A stretch of DNA of 64,000 nucleotides. It comes from Neorhodopirellula pilleata (GTDB lineage: Bacteria > Planctomycetota > Planctomycetia > Pirellulales > Pirellulaceae). The stretch lies in assembly GCF_007859915.1 (NCBI RefSeq), contig NZ_SJPM01000004.1, forward strand, positions 368,881 to 432,880, read 5' to 3'. Both the position numbers and the translations under genes were made by a program. Shown piece after piece: positions 53,633 to 62,201 of the stretch (position 1 is the stretch's first letter; every line of letters begins with the position of its first letter). The notes beneath the pieces were generated by a model. That model made no database searches, was not told the DNA's origin, and worked only from the letters and a program-made list of their open reading frames with translations.

Positions 53633-54286
53633 ATGAGTTCCCTGCCGTTGATGAACGATCTGCCGCGAGGCCGGCTGCCGACCGACGAGCCGCTCGTGCT
53701 GGCCAGCGGCTCACCCCGGCGGGCTGAGTTGCTTCATGCGGCTGGTTACGAGTTCGAAATTCAACCGGCCGCCGATTCGGCCGAGTGCGGGATCTGCTCT
53801 CGCGAAACGGCTCCCGAAATGGTCGCCCGACTGGCATTCCAAAAGGCCGCCGACGTGATTCGCAAACGAAAACGTGGGCTGATCTTGGCCGCCGACACGT
53901 TGGCCGCCTGCCAAGGACAAATCCTCGGTAAGCCCAAAAACCGCGATCACGCCGAATCCATGCTGAAATTACTCAGCGGCACGAAACATGACGTTTATAC
54001 GGGCGTTTGCTTATGGTCGGCCGCAAGCAATCGCTGCTATGTTGACGTCGTGCGGTCTCGATTGGAAATGCAAACCCTCTCGGCCGAACAGCTCGATGCG
54101 TACCTCGACACGTTACTTTGGGAAGGCAAGGCGGGCGCGTTCGGTTACCAAGACGGCAATGATTGGATCTCGGTGGTCGATCAGGACAGCGAGAGCAACA
54201 TTGTTGGGTTGCCGATGGAACGTTTGGCGGAATTATTGGAAAAATTTGACTCACTGGCCGACAAGGTAGAAAAGGAAGTCCGTTAA
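53633..54286 (+). CDS. maf: Maf-family nucleoside triphosphate pyrophosphatase
   Basis: 217 residues from ATG 53633 (MSSLPLMND). Maf signatures: LVLASGSPRRAELLHAAGY, RETAPEMVARLAFQKA, GLILAADTLAACQGQILGKP, LLSGTKHDVYTGV and EGKAGAFGYQDGNDWI. Hydrolyses non-canonical or methylated NTPs such as dTTP/UTP analogues. Seventeen bases after panD. Confidence 0.92.
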   Translation: MSSLPLMNDLPRGRLPTDEPLVLASGSPRRAELLHAAGYEFEIQPAADSAECGICSRETAPEMVARLAFQKAADVIRKRKRGLILAADTLAACQGQILGKPKNRDHAESMLKLLSGTKHDVYTGVCLWSAASNRCYVDVVRSRLEMQTLSAEQLDAYLDTLLWEGKAGAFGYQDGNDWISVVDQDSESNIVGLPMERLAELLEKFDSLADKVEKEVR

Positions 54287-54331
54287 CCTTTTGGCCTCGT
54301 TTTTTTGTAATAGGAGACGGTATCTCTCGCT

Positions 54332-55336
54332 ATGAGTGCTTCATTGATTCGACACGGTATCGTCGCTTGCTTCATTGCAGGCTTTCTCATGCCCGTTTTC
54401 CCCGCTGTTTGCTCAGCCGAAAATTGGGCCGAGAAAATGTTCTCGGAAACCAAGCACGATTTTCGCATCGTCGGTCGTGGCACCACGGCTGAACATCGTT
54501 TTGAATTTCGCAACATTTACGAAGAAGACGTCCACGTCGCCGCTGTTCGCAGTAGTTGCGGGTGCACCACGCCGACGGTGACCAAAGACACGTTGGCCAC
54601 CCACGAAACGGCCGCGATCGTTGCGACGCTCAATACGAGCACCTTCATCGGGCAAAAGGCGGCTACCGTTACGGTCGTTTTCGATCAGCCGTTTTATGCG
54701 GAAGTTCAGTTGGCCGTTAGCGGCTACATTCGTACCGATGTGACGTTCGAACCTTCCGATATCGACTTCGGTGAGAGCAAACCCGGCCAGATCCAGGACC
54801 GGCAAATCACCATCTCGCACCGTGGTAACCCAGGCTGGCGAATTCAAGATGTCCGCAGTCATTGTGGCGATCTGCAAGTCAAGCTGAGCCAACCTCGCGT
54901 CCAACCGGGCTTGGTGCAGTACGAAATGCAGGTTCGCATGAAGGAGTCGATGCCCGAAGGCGAAATCCACGAACGGTTAACCCTAGTCAGCAACGACACG
55001 CAGTTTCCGACGATCGAGATGGCGGTCAACGGACGAGTCCGACCAACGATCAGCGTCTCGCCGGCGGCAGTCAGTTTGGGCACCGCCGAGACCGGAGGCA
55101 CGGTTTCGAAACGTTTGCTAGTTCGCGCCGACGACGACTTCGAGATTCAAGAAGTCCGCTGCGTCGATGAGCGATTTAGCTTCGACATTCCCAAGGGCAA
55201 GAAAAAATTGCACTTCGTGAATATGAAGTTCACCGCCGGAGACACACCCGATCGGATCGCGCAAAAGATTGAAATCGTGACCGACTTGCCCGGTGGTAAA
55301 ACAGCGGAGTGCGTCGCTACCGGAACGATTCAGTAA
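54332..55336 (+). CDS. secreted DUF1573 protein
   Basis: 334 residues, signal peptide SLIRHGIVACFIAGFLMPVF..CSA. First DUF1573 repeat: FSETKHDFRIVGRGTTAEHR then F, RNIYEEDVHVAAVRSSCGCT with the C-G-C-T. Later segments (DVTFEPSDIDFGESKPGQIQ, ISVSPAAVSLGTAETGGTVS) look like two more Ig/MSP-like beta domains. The family is widespread in Bacteroidetes and planctomycetes, with unknown function, presumably extracellular binding. Confidence 0.88.
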   Translation: MSASLIRHGIVACFIAGFLMPVFPAVCSAENWAEKMFSETKHDFRIVGRGTTAEHRFEFRNIYEEDVHVAAVRSSCGCTTPTVTKDTLATHETAAIVATLNTSTFIGQKAATVTVVFDQPFYAEVQLAVSGYIRTDVTFEPSDIDFGESKPGQIQDRQITISHRGNPGWRIQDVRSHCGDLQVKLSQPRVQPGLVQYEMQVRMKESMPEGEIHERLTLVSNDTQFPTIEMAVNGRVRPTISVSPAAVSLGTAETGGTVSKRLLVRADDDFEIQEVRCVDERFSFDIPKGKKKLHFVNMKFTAGDTPDRIAQKIEIVTDLPGGKTAECVATGTIQ

Positions 55337-55346
55337 AGCATTCTTA

Positions 55347-56000
55347 ATGGCAAAGAAACCCAAGTTCTACGTCGTTTGGCAAGGACGACGCCCTGGGGTC
55401 TATACGTCGTGGGACCAATGCCAAGCCGAGATCAACGGCTTTTCCGGCGCGAAGTACAAGTCGTTCGACTCTCGACCCGCCGCGGAAGCCGCTTTCGGGC
55501 AAGACGCCGACGACCATTGGGGCCAAGGTGGCGGATCGAAGAAATCTGCGGCGACGCCGAAGGTCGATCGCGATGACTTGGCCGCACTGGGGGTGAATAT
55601 GAGCGCTTGGGCAGTCGACGCCGCCTGCCAAGGCAACCCGGGTGCATTGGAGTACCAAGGTGTCGACTTGGAATCCAACACCGACATGTTTCACATGGGA
55701 CCGTACCCCGAAGGCACGGTGAACATCGGCGAGTTTCTGGCCATCGTTCACGCATTGGCGTTGCTGCACGGTGGCGAGCAATTCGATACACCGATTTATT
55801 CCGATTCACGGATCGGAATCAGTTGGGTCAAACAAGGCGTTTGCAAAACCAAACTGCCGCGATCGGCAAACAATCGAAAACTGTTCAACTTGGTCGACCG
55901 CGCCGAACGCTGGCTCGCCAAGAACGGAGTCCGCAACCCGATCTTAAAATGGGAAACCAAACAATGGGGCGAGATTCCGGCCGACTTCGGACGGAAATGA
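55347..56000 (+). CDS. rnhA: ribonuclease H family protein with N-terminal viroplasmin (RHBD) domain
   Basis: 217 residues from ATG 55347 (MAKKPKFYVVWQGRRPGVYT). RNA:DNA-hybrid-binding domain residues 1-45 (YTSWDQCQAEINGFSGAKYK), a linker, then an RNase H fold: AWAVDAACQGNPGALEYQGV (first Asp), NIGEFLAIVHALALLHGG (Glu), PIYSDSRIGISWVKQGV (Asp) and LKWETKQWGEIPADFGRK. Cuts RNA in hybrids. Starts 10 bases after the DUF1573 stop. Confidence 0.9.
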   Translation: MAKKPKFYVVWQGRRPGVYTSWDQCQAEINGFSGAKYKSFDSRPAAEAAFGQDADDHWGQGGGSKKSAATPKVDRDDLAALGVNMSAWAVDAACQGNPGALEYQGVDLESNTDMFHMGPYPEGTVNIGEFLAIVHALALLHGGEQFDTPIYSDSRIGISWVKQGVCKTKLPRSANNRKLFNLVDRAERWLAKNGVRNPILKWETKQWGEIPADFGRK

Positions 56001-56022
56001 GAGTCCCCTCTTGAATGAGTTT

Positions 56023-56535
56023 TCAGCGCGGCACGACAGAATCATCCAATGATTCCGATTCGAGTTTATCTTGAATCAAGTTTGACGCGGCGGTGGCTTC
56101 ACTCTGCAGTCGCTTATTTTCGCAGCGTAGCCGAATGATTTCTTCTCGCACGGCGTTGAATTCCGATGCGAGAGAATCCCAATAGTCTTCGTTTCGAAAC
56201 TTCAGTTGACGGCCCTCGTCACCTTGATTGATAGCCATCATTTGCCGGCGCATGGCAAAGATCGGGCCGGCAACCCGATTGGTGATTCGAAGCATGTCAT
56301 AGATCATCAAGGGGCCCAACATAAAAAAGCCGGGAACCCAATAAATCGCCTCATCGGTCAGCAATAGAACCGTCTCCCAAGTCGCCGTCTCGGGATGGCT
56401 CGATGACTTCGTGAAGAACTGAATGACAGTGAAGTAAGTCATGCAGGCGGCACCGTACAGAACGGCGCGCAGGATCAAACTCAATTGAACATCTTGCTCA
56501 ACGAGCAACTGTTCGCGGATGGGGCGTTTGGACAT
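56023..56535 (-). CDS. two-helix membrane protein with coiled-coil tail, function unknown
   Basis: 170 residues. Two hydrophobic helices (LILRAVLYGAACMTYFTVIQ and IYWVPGFFMLGPLMIYDML), a HAMP-like region (NRVAGPIFAMRRQMMAINQG), then a coiled coil (FNAVREEIIRLRCENKRLQS). The NR-(V)-(A)-GP-(I) sequence recalls the HAMP-like segment found in planctomycete chemotaxis-type proteins, without a methyl-accepting domain. Role unknown. Confidence 0.75.
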   Translation of the reverse strand: MSKRPIREQLLVEQDVQLSLILRAVLYGAACMTYFTVIQFFTKSSSHPETATWETVLLLTDEAIYWVPGFFMLGPLMIYDMLRITNRVAGPIFAMRRQMMAINQGDEGRQLKFRNEDYWDSLASEFNAVREEIIRLRCENKRLQSEATAASNLIQDKLESESLDDSVVPR

Positions 56536-56579
56536 AAAAAACTTGATGCGAAGGGGGGCACTAACATCGCTGATGAGGT

Positions 56580-56825
56580 CTACTCGCCGATGGCTACCGC
56601 CGAGTTTTGGAAACTGTCGCGAGCGGCGGAGCTCATCAAGTTAACCGCTGTCACGCAAGCCACCGCGATCATCGCGACCATCACGGCATATTCAACCGCT
56701 GTTGTGCCGTCTTCATCACGAAGCCAATTTGCAAAACCGGAGCGGAATCGTCGAAACGATTGAGGCGCAATCGAGCGAATGATCGGGCTAATGCATTCGC
56801 TTTGAAACACTGTCGTGGAAGACAT
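56580..56825 (-). CDS. Flp/Fap-type class IVb pilin
   Basis: 81 residues from ATG 56825 (MSSTTVFQSECISPI). Ending part: LRDEDGTTAVEYAVMVAMIA and VACVTAVNLMSSAARDSFQN, the Flp pilin motif (D-xGTTAVEYA then a hydrophobic helix). Processed at Gly before TTAVEY by a TadV-type peptidase and built into tight-adherence pili. No other tad genes here. The frame is open to 56957 but that leader is unlikely. Confidence 0.85.
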   Translation of the reverse strand: MSSTTVFQSECISPIIRSIAPQSFRRFRSGFANWLRDEDGTTAVEYAVMVAMIAVACVTAVNLMSSAARDSFQNSAVAIGE

Positions 56826-57097
56826 GGCAAGGTTCGAAACGTTCGTGGATAGAATCAGTAGGATCAACAGTAGGAAAGGAGCTTCCAATGCAAACCTAGC
56901 TTCGGAAACTTTCATTGGCCAAATGTACCCTGCAGTTCCCTCAGCGGATGACACCAAAACAAGCGTCGCGGTTGAGTTGCACCGGTCGTAACGGCTGTGC
57001 CATTGCTTCGAGCAAGTGGCCGAGCTAGACTCGAAATGTTGATATTTCGGTGCACATTACCTCGTCGGGTCTTCTTTCTTCCTTTCCGAGTCCATCC

Positions 57098-57526
57098 ATG
57101 CTTTCAAAAACGGCTGAATACGCGCTGCGGGCGGTCGTCTGCATGGGCAGCCAATCGGGCGTCCCCGAATCGGCTGATCGACTTGCTGAACAGACCAAGG
57201 TCCCGCGACGATATCTGACCCGCGTTCTTCAAGACTTGGCGGCGGCGGGTCTTGTGCGATCTCGCCCCGGTCCAGGCGGTGGTTACGAACTGACTCGAGA
57301 CGCGAAGAAGATCAGTATTCTAGATGTAGTCGATTCGGTGGACCCGATTCAGCGGATCCGGCATTGCCCGTTGGGATTGAAGTCGCACACGTCGCTGTGC
57401 CCGCTACACGCCGAACTGGACCGGGCTTACGCGGCGACACAAGCCTCGTTCGCTGGCGTGACCATCCAGGATGTGGTGGATTCCTCCAGCGGCATCGTTC
57501 CTTTATGTGAATCGCTCGGGAAATAA
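57098..57526 (+). CDS. Rrf2-family regulator with Fe-S cysteines
   Basis: 142 residues from ATG 57098 ([17 protein letters not shown]). Winged helix: [40 protein letters not shown]. The Cys set [16 protein letters not shown] with the earlier residues matches the NsrR/IscR-like cluster ligand region, so it probably senses NO, iron or redox state through [2Fe-2S]. A free-standing gene. Confidence 0.9.
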   Translation: MLSKTAEYALRAVVCMGSQSGVPESADRLAEQTKVPRRYLTRVLQDLAAAGLVRSRPGPGGGYELTRDAKKISILDVVDSVDPIQRIRHCPLGLKSHTSLCPLHAELDRAYAATQASFAGVTIQDVVDSSSGIVPLCESLGK

Positions 57527-57784
57527 ACCGAGTCGGCTCGCGAAGCGGAAATGCGTAGCGATAGTCGCATATCCCCGGATTGCCTTGTGGTGCGACTGAA
57601 CTCTTGCGAGTCCAGCGATAACAACGGCATCACGTAACGAACGCTTTTTTTCACCACGGGGCTTGTCACGCTTCAATAGTCTCGCAGTCAAGAACACTGA
57701 GCCGTCCCCGACGCGCATTCCTCTCATCGAGACATGTGTTCTCGAGTGAGCGTACGAGGCCGGTTGAGCTATTAGGAAATTGAA
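57527..57784. other. intergenic region before fasciclin gene
   Basis: No gene, repeat or terminator is evident in these 258 bases; it should hold the promoter of the fasciclin gene. Confidence 0.4.
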
Positions 57785-58285
57785 ATGCGTCTATTGTTTA
57801 CACTCGGTCTAGCTGCTGCCGTAACGGCATCCATGTTGTCCACGTCCGCCAAGGCCGACCATCACGAAACCAAAGAGAAGACCATTGTCGAAGTCGCCGT
57901 CGGCGCGAAGAACTTTACCACGTTAGTCGCCGCCGTGAAGGCAGCCGGCTTGGTCGATACGCTTTCAGGAAAAGGTCCGTTCACGGTTTTCGCACCTACC
58001 GATGAAGCGTTTGCAAAATTGCCCGAGGGCACCGTGGAAAGTTTGCTCAAGCCGGAGAACAAAGAAAAGCTAGTCTCGATCCTGACCTACCACGTGGTTT
58101 CCGGAAAAGTCATGGCCGCCGACGTCGTGAAGTTGAGCGAAGCCAAAACCGTTCAAGGTTCCACCGTCGATATCAAGGTGAGCGACGATGGAGTGATGGT
58201 CGACAAGGCGAAAGTTGTCAAGACAGATATCGAATGCAGCAATGGCGTGATTCACGTCATCGATTCGGTTATCCTTCCCGAGTAA
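57785..58285 (+). CDS. secreted fasciclin-domain protein
   Basis: 166 residues. Signal peptide [20 protein letters not shown]. One FAS1 domain: [73 protein letters not shown]1 domains mediate adhesion at cell surfaces. ATG 57785. Single-gene unit. Confidence 0.95.
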   Translation: MRLLFTLGLAAAVTASMLSTSAKADHHETKEKTIVEVAVGAKNFTTLVAAVKAAGLVDTLSGKGPFTVFAPTDEAFAKLPEGTVESLLKPENKEKLVSILTYHVVSGKVMAADVVKLSEAKTVQGSTVDIKVSDDGVMVDKAKVVKTDIECSNGVIHVIDSVILPE

Positions 58286-58371
58286 TTTATCCTGCCCGAG
58301 TAATACGGTTCGTGCCATTCGGGGCAGGCGAACCCATGTCGGAAAGACGATCGAAACGCCGCGTGAGCAAC

Positions 58372-59130
58372 TCACGTGGCGTTCGTTGGTGATGTGGAGA
58401 TCTTCGATTCAAAATCAAGCAGGCTCCATTGAAGACGAGCGTCCGATGTCGTCGCCGGACTTCCCATCGCGAGAGCGGCGATGAATCCCGGCCTCGGTTC
58501 GAAGCTGACAAATTGCCAGCGTCGCCCGTGAGTCAGCTTCGGATCTCGTACCGTTAACTTCGGTTCGGGGGTTCGGGCCTCTTCGAACGCGAATTGATCC
58601 AACGGTGTGTATAGGCCCGTTCCGATCGCCTTGATAAAGGCTTCCTTAAGCGTCCATAGTTTCAAGAACAACTCACGATGCTCGGCTTCGCTCGAAGCTG
58701 AATCGAGCTGTTTGATTTCGGCCGCCGCGAAGTAGCGATTCGCAATCGCCGGATCGGTTCGACGATCGTTCCATTCTACGTCGACGCCCAGCCATGGCGT
58801 CGCCGGGCCGATCCCGCATAATACCAACCCGCGGGTGTGAGCCACGTTGAATGCGCGGCAAGCATGCGGAGGCTGTTGGACGATCGGCTTGCCATGATCG
58901 AGTAAACGAAATTCGATTTCGTCGGTCTCGCAACGTCCTTCGGCCAATAGCACACGGGCCATGCCTCGTCCGACGACGTGTTGATGTCTTGCCGAGGCGA
59001 CACGAAATCGGTCCGCCGCGATCCGTTCTTCGTCGAGCAAACAACGCTCGCAGAACGCTTCGACCGGCCCCGGACGGTCGCTCGCTGCGGCAGCATGCCA
59101 AACTTGAATTTCATCGAAAGGTTCACTCAT
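58372..59130 (-). CDS. 4'-phosphopantetheinyl transferase, Sfp type
   Basis: 252 residues from the Met at 59130 (MSEPFDEIQVWHA); the frame opens at 59139. RFRVASARHQHVVGRGMARV, NVAHTRGLVLCGIG, WLGVDVEWNDRR (metal Asp/Glu), LFLKLWTLKEAFIKAIGTGL (W-T-x-KEA). It moves the phosphopantetheine arm from CoA to carrier proteins. No polyketide or fatty-acid cluster is next to it. Confidence 0.92.
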   Translation of the reverse strand: MSEPFDEIQVWHAAAASDRPGPVEAFCERCLLDEERIAADRFRVASARHQHVVGRGMARVLLAEGRCETDEIEFRLLDHGKPIVQQPPHACRAFNVAHTRGLVLCGIGPATPWLGVDVEWNDRRTDPAIANRYFAAAEIKQLDSASSEAEHRELFLKLWTLKEAFIKAIGTGLYTPLDQFAFEEARTPEPKLTVRDPKLTHGRRWQFVSFEPRPGFIAALAMGSPATTSDARLQWSLLDFESKISTSPTNAT

Positions 59131-59336
59131 AACAAACATGATCGTTAAAAACAGATTCCCAAGTCAATGAGACTCGTCCGGACGGTCGCAATGACTCGCT
59201 TCTGGCCTGACTATCGGTCGATTGGAGATGAAGCGTCCCCATCGTCATATCGGGTTTCATGACTTGAAACGCGATTGCCACCGTCCCTCGTGCATTTCGC
59301 CCCCAGCCTTCCGTGATCCCGATTAACTTCTTGGCG

Positions 59337-59675
59337 ATGACTCTTCAGGACCGCAGCGGGTTGTGGATGCTCGGTGGTTTCCTGTTGCTCGGATGGGTTT
59401 TGGCGCGGATGACCGTGCAACGTCGTCGAAATCGGGTTCGACAACAACACGAGGATCGTGAAATCCAAAGACGGCTCAACGCGACCAGCGCTTCGGCGCT
59501 TCCCCTCAGCGATGCTCCGCCGGAAACCCAGCGCTGGCAGGTGGCGATGTTTGACTTGCAACGTGAACTCAAAGGCGAATTGGATTCGCGCATCGCGGTC
59601 ACCCAAAGCCTGATCCGCCAACTCGACGAGCGTATCGCCACGATCGAACAACTTCAAAAGAAACAAGCTCGCTAA
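59337..59675 (+). CDS. single-pass membrane protein with coiled coil, function unknown
   Basis: 112 residues from ATG 59337 (MTLQDRSGLWML). One TM helix (LWMLGGFLLLGWVLARM), a basic RRRNRVRQQ patch, and a C-terminal coiled coil (QSLIRQLDERIATIEQLQKK). No family recognised. Ends at the start of a family 1 repeat. Confidence 0.65.
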   Translation: MTLQDRSGLWMLGGFLLLGWVLARMTVQRRRNRVRQQHEDREIQRRLNATSASALPLSDAPPETQRWQVAMFDLQRELKGELDSRIAVTQSLIRQLDERIATIEQLQKKQAR

Positions 59676-59843
59676 CAGCGTGTTGATTTAGTTCGCATCA
59701 CAACGCGACGCGTGAATTTTGAAGTTGCACTTTTGCCTGTGGCATTGGTTTTTCGTAACCCGAAGCGTAAGCGAGGGATGGGTTAGTATCAATTATCTCT
59801 CGCTGACGCAGCTGGTTACGATTAAATCAACACGCTGCTAGCG
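59671..59843. repeat. dispersed nested-hairpin repeat, family 1 (copy E)
   Basis: Outer arms GCTAACAGCGTGTTGATTTA and TAAATCAACACGCTGCTAGC, with inner AACCCGAAGCGTAAGCGAGG and a TTGCCTGTGGCATTGGTTTT insert like copy B's. It exactly fills the gap between two convergent genes, and its left arm overlaps the stop codon at 59673-59675. Confidence 0.85.
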
Positions 59844-59847
59844 AGGT

Positions 59848-60903
59848 TTATTTTCGGTCCGGCCAAAGAGCCACCCCGTTGGCCAAGATCAAAATCGCAC
59901 CGCCGACGATCAATTGCCAAGTGACGATCTCGTTCTCGTAACGAATCTGGCCGAGCATTGATAACCACGCGGGCAAGAACATCGCCCAAGTAGATGCGAA
60001 CAGCGGCTCAAGCGTGTAGACCACCGCCGCCTGGCCAGCCGTTAGAACCGGTTGATAGCGGTTCATCCAAAAGAACGCGATCAATGTGGAAAATAAACTC
60101 AGTACGATAATCGGCAAGATAAAGCGAAGCTGAAACGTCATCGGCAGCCATCCCTCGGGTCCCCCGACCGAATGCGAGACCGGGCCAAGATCGATCCAGT
60201 GCAACCCGGCGAATACCGTGAATGCTAGCAGTCCCGTGGTCGCGAACATCGACGGAGTGAACGCGGTCGATTCGAATCTCTTGCCAAGCGAATCAACAAG
60301 GATTATCTGAATAGAAAAGAAAAACACCGCGATCGAGGTCAACGAATCTCCCAATCGCCACTGACTCAGTGCGTCATCGGCTACTTGAATGCGTCCCGCT
60401 TCGACGGTGATCATTCCCGTTAAAACGGAGACCCCCAAAATCGAGACGGCCGCGCCAATGATCGTTTTCCGACGGGGCAGCCGTCGTTGCCAAAGCGTCG
60501 CCATAACAGGCGTCCAAACCACAACGAGGCTCGTCAGGAAACCACTGCGTGACGCGGGGATGCTCGCCAAACCCGCCACTTGCAGAAGCAAACCGAAAAA
60601 GAACATCGCTCCGATCGCGGCACCGCTGAGCAAATGAGGCCAGCGAACCGAAGCCACCAGCGGCCGGCAAAAAAACAGCAACAAGACCATCGCCAGCAAA
60701 AACCGGACGCCGATCACCCAAGCCGACGTACCGGCCAACATGCCAAACCCGTTCCCGTTCTCCGGCGCGTCGAAATGATCAGCAACCTGAAGATTGAGCG
60801 CTTTAACGATCGGAAACGAAAGCCCCCAAAGTGCATTGACCGCAATCAAGGCGACAATCGCACGGGTCCGTTGGGATCGTTGGGGGACCGTCGGAAATGG
60901 CAA
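59848..60903 (-). CDS. EamA/DMT-family permease
   Basis: 351 residues, TTG start. About ten TM helices. N-half: AIVALIAVNALWGLSFPIVK, GASAWVIGVRFLLAMVLL-type; C-half: TLIAFFWMNRYQPVLTAGQA then AVVYTLEPLFASTWAMFLP, the paired EamA motif. Drug/metabolite exporter family; substrate unknown. The N-terminus up to residue 12 is polar. Confidence 0.9.
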   Translation of the reverse strand: MPFPTVPQRSQRTRAIVALIAVNALWGLSFPIVKALNLQVADHFDAPENGNGFGMLAGTSAWVIGVRFLLAMVLLLFFCRPLVASVRWPHLLSGAAIGAMFFFGLLLQVAGLASIPASRSGFLTSLVVVWTPVMATLWQRRLPRRKTIIGAAVSILGVSVLTGMITVEAGRIQVADDALSQWRLGDSLTSIAVFFFSIQIILVDSLGKRFESTAFTPSMFATTGLLAFTVFAGLHWIDLGPVSHSVGGPEGWLPMTFQLRFILPIIVLSLFSTLIAFFWMNRYQPVLTAGQAAVVYTLEPLFASTWAMFLPAWLSMLGQIRYENEIVTWQLIVGGAILILANGVALWPDRK

Positions 60904-60971
60904 ATGAATGGTCCGTGAAGCGACAGGGGTTGTTCAGGCGATCAGCATCGCCCCCTTTGGGCGCAATCACG

Positions 60972-61202
60972 CTACCAAAACAGCACTTTTCTAATTCCTT
61001 TTTGAACGCCCGCGTGGAGGAAAACGTGTTCCTCGGTTTTTTTACCATCGATATCGATTACGATTCGCCCTTCGCACGAATCAAGTTCGACAGAGTCGTC
61101 GCGAAGATGAATGTGCTTGTCAGTGATTTGCGCAACATCGAGCTTTAAGCCTGCGACCAACAGGCAGATGCTAACCTGAGACGAGAATTTGGAGTAACGC
61201 AT
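60972..61202 (-). CDS. possible small protein, divergent from the kinase-like gene
   Basis: 76 codons from an ATG at 61202 that overlaps the start region of the + strand gene at 61201. The part LDVAQITDKHIHLRDDSVEL, EGRIVIDIDGKKTEEHVFLH, KGIRKVLFW looks like a real, beta-rich small domain, better than chance. No known family. Doubtful because its start overlaps another. Confidence 0.35.
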   Translation of the reverse strand: MRYSKFSSQVSICLLVAGLKLDVAQITDKHIHLRDDSVELDSCEGRIVIDIDGKKTEEHVFLHAGVQKGIRKVLFW

Positions 61203-61704
61203 GGGAAGCTCGGACATCGAGATATTCGAATGCATTCTAGAGTATGCAAAACAGAACGACATTTCCATAGATGTTGATGGCGAACCACTCGGAATCGGCG
61301 AAGACGGTGCTGTCTGGGAATCGTCACGTCTTACAGCCGTCAAGGTTTTCTACCGCGAGCGAAACTATCTTGCTGAACTCAAATGCTACGAACGCCTCGC
61401 AAATCTCTCCGTAACTGAAGTCGCAGGTTTCGCAGTTCCCGAACTGATCAGCTTCAGTGACGAGTTGTTCGTCATTGAGATGGGGCTCGTTTCACCTCCG
61501 CGGCTTTTGGATTTCGGCAAAGCTTACCTGGACCGTCCCGGCGACTACCCTGACGAGCTCCTTCGCGAGCACTTGGAGAATTGTTCACGATCCTATTCTC
61601 CAGAAGACTGGAGTCGAGTTCTGGATGCTTATCAAGAACTCAAAAGTTACCAAATTTACTACTACGATCTTCGTCCTGCAAATGTCCAGGTGAGGCACGA
61701 TTAG
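61201..61704 (+). CDS. protein kinase-like protein, C-terminally short
   Basis: 167 residues, ATG 61201 with GGAG 6 bases upstream. Kinase N-lobe: GIGEDGAVWESS (Gly loop), TAVKVFYRERNYLAELKCYE (VAIK Lys, alpha-C Glu), PELISFSDELFVIEMGLVSP (hinge). C-lobe start: YQIYYYDLRPANVQVRHD, where a D-x-x-P-x-N catalytic loop is partly kept (Asp, Asn) but the protein stops before the DFG Asp. So it is either truncated or a small degenerate member. Function unknown. Confidence 0.6.
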   Translation: MGSSDIEIFECILEYAKQNDISIDVDGEPLGIGEDGAVWESSRLTAVKVFYRERNYLAELKCYERLANLSVTEVAGFAVPELISFSDELFVIEMGLVSPPRLLDFGKAYLDRPGDYPDELLREHLENCSRSYSPEDWSRVLDAYQELKSYQIYYYDLRPANVQVRHD

Positions 61705-61779
61705 ACAGTCAATGTTCGTTTGAACCGGGCGGTGACAGCGTTGCCAAAAATCGTTTCAACGCGATCATCATAAATGATT

Positions 61780-61833
61780 AAAGCCCGTCTTTTCCGGTCT
61801 CAAGTGACTTGAAACACGGTAAAGACGGGCTTG
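61780..61833 (-). terminator. terminator of the tRNA-Ile/Ala unit
   Basis: On the minus strand AAGCCCGTCTTTACCG pairs with CGGAAAAGACGGGCTT, followed by TAATCATTT. It lies 7 bases after the tRNA-Ala 3' end. Confidence 0.75.
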
Positions 61834-61839
61834 AATCGA

Positions 61840-61912
61840 TGGAGGTAGACGGACTTGAACCGACGACCCTCTGCTTGCAAAGCAGATGCTCTCCCAACTG
61901 AGCTATACCCCC
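61840..61912 (-). tRNA. tRNA-Ala (anticodon TGC)
   Basis: 73 bases. Acceptor GGGGGTA pairs with TACCTCC, D-stem GCTC..GAGC, anticodon loop CTTTGCAAG reading TGC, T-arm GTCGGTTCAAGTCCG. No CCA encoded. Confidence 0.95.
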
Positions 61913-61919
61913 GGGGAAG

Positions 61920-61993
61920 TGGGCGTGCCAGAACTCGAATCTGGGACCTCGTCGTTATCAGCGACGCGCTCTAACCAACTGAGCTACACGCCC
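61920..61993 (-). tRNA. tRNA-Ile (anticodon GAT)
   Basis: 74 bases. Acceptor GGGCGTG pairs with CACGCCC, D-stem GCTC..GAGC, anticodon loop CTGATAA reading GAT, T-arm CCAGATTCGAGTTCTGG. Upstream of tRNA-Ala by 7 bases; the pair is arranged as in an rRNA spacer but has no rRNA beside it. Confidence 0.95.
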
Positions 61994-62201
61994 GAAATCG
62001 GCCGAATCACCTTGGTAACGCCCAGAAAAAACCGGCACCAACTCAAGACTCTTCGTCGATCGAAGGAGCAAGAGTTTACGCAAACTATTATCCTTGTCAA
62101 AGGCTCGTCGGATTTTCTGGACCCAGAAATCCACGAATTCTTCCTACCCAGACCGGCGAGATGCCGTCCGGGTTCGGTTGTGCCGGTTAGCCGGACGAAA
62201 T

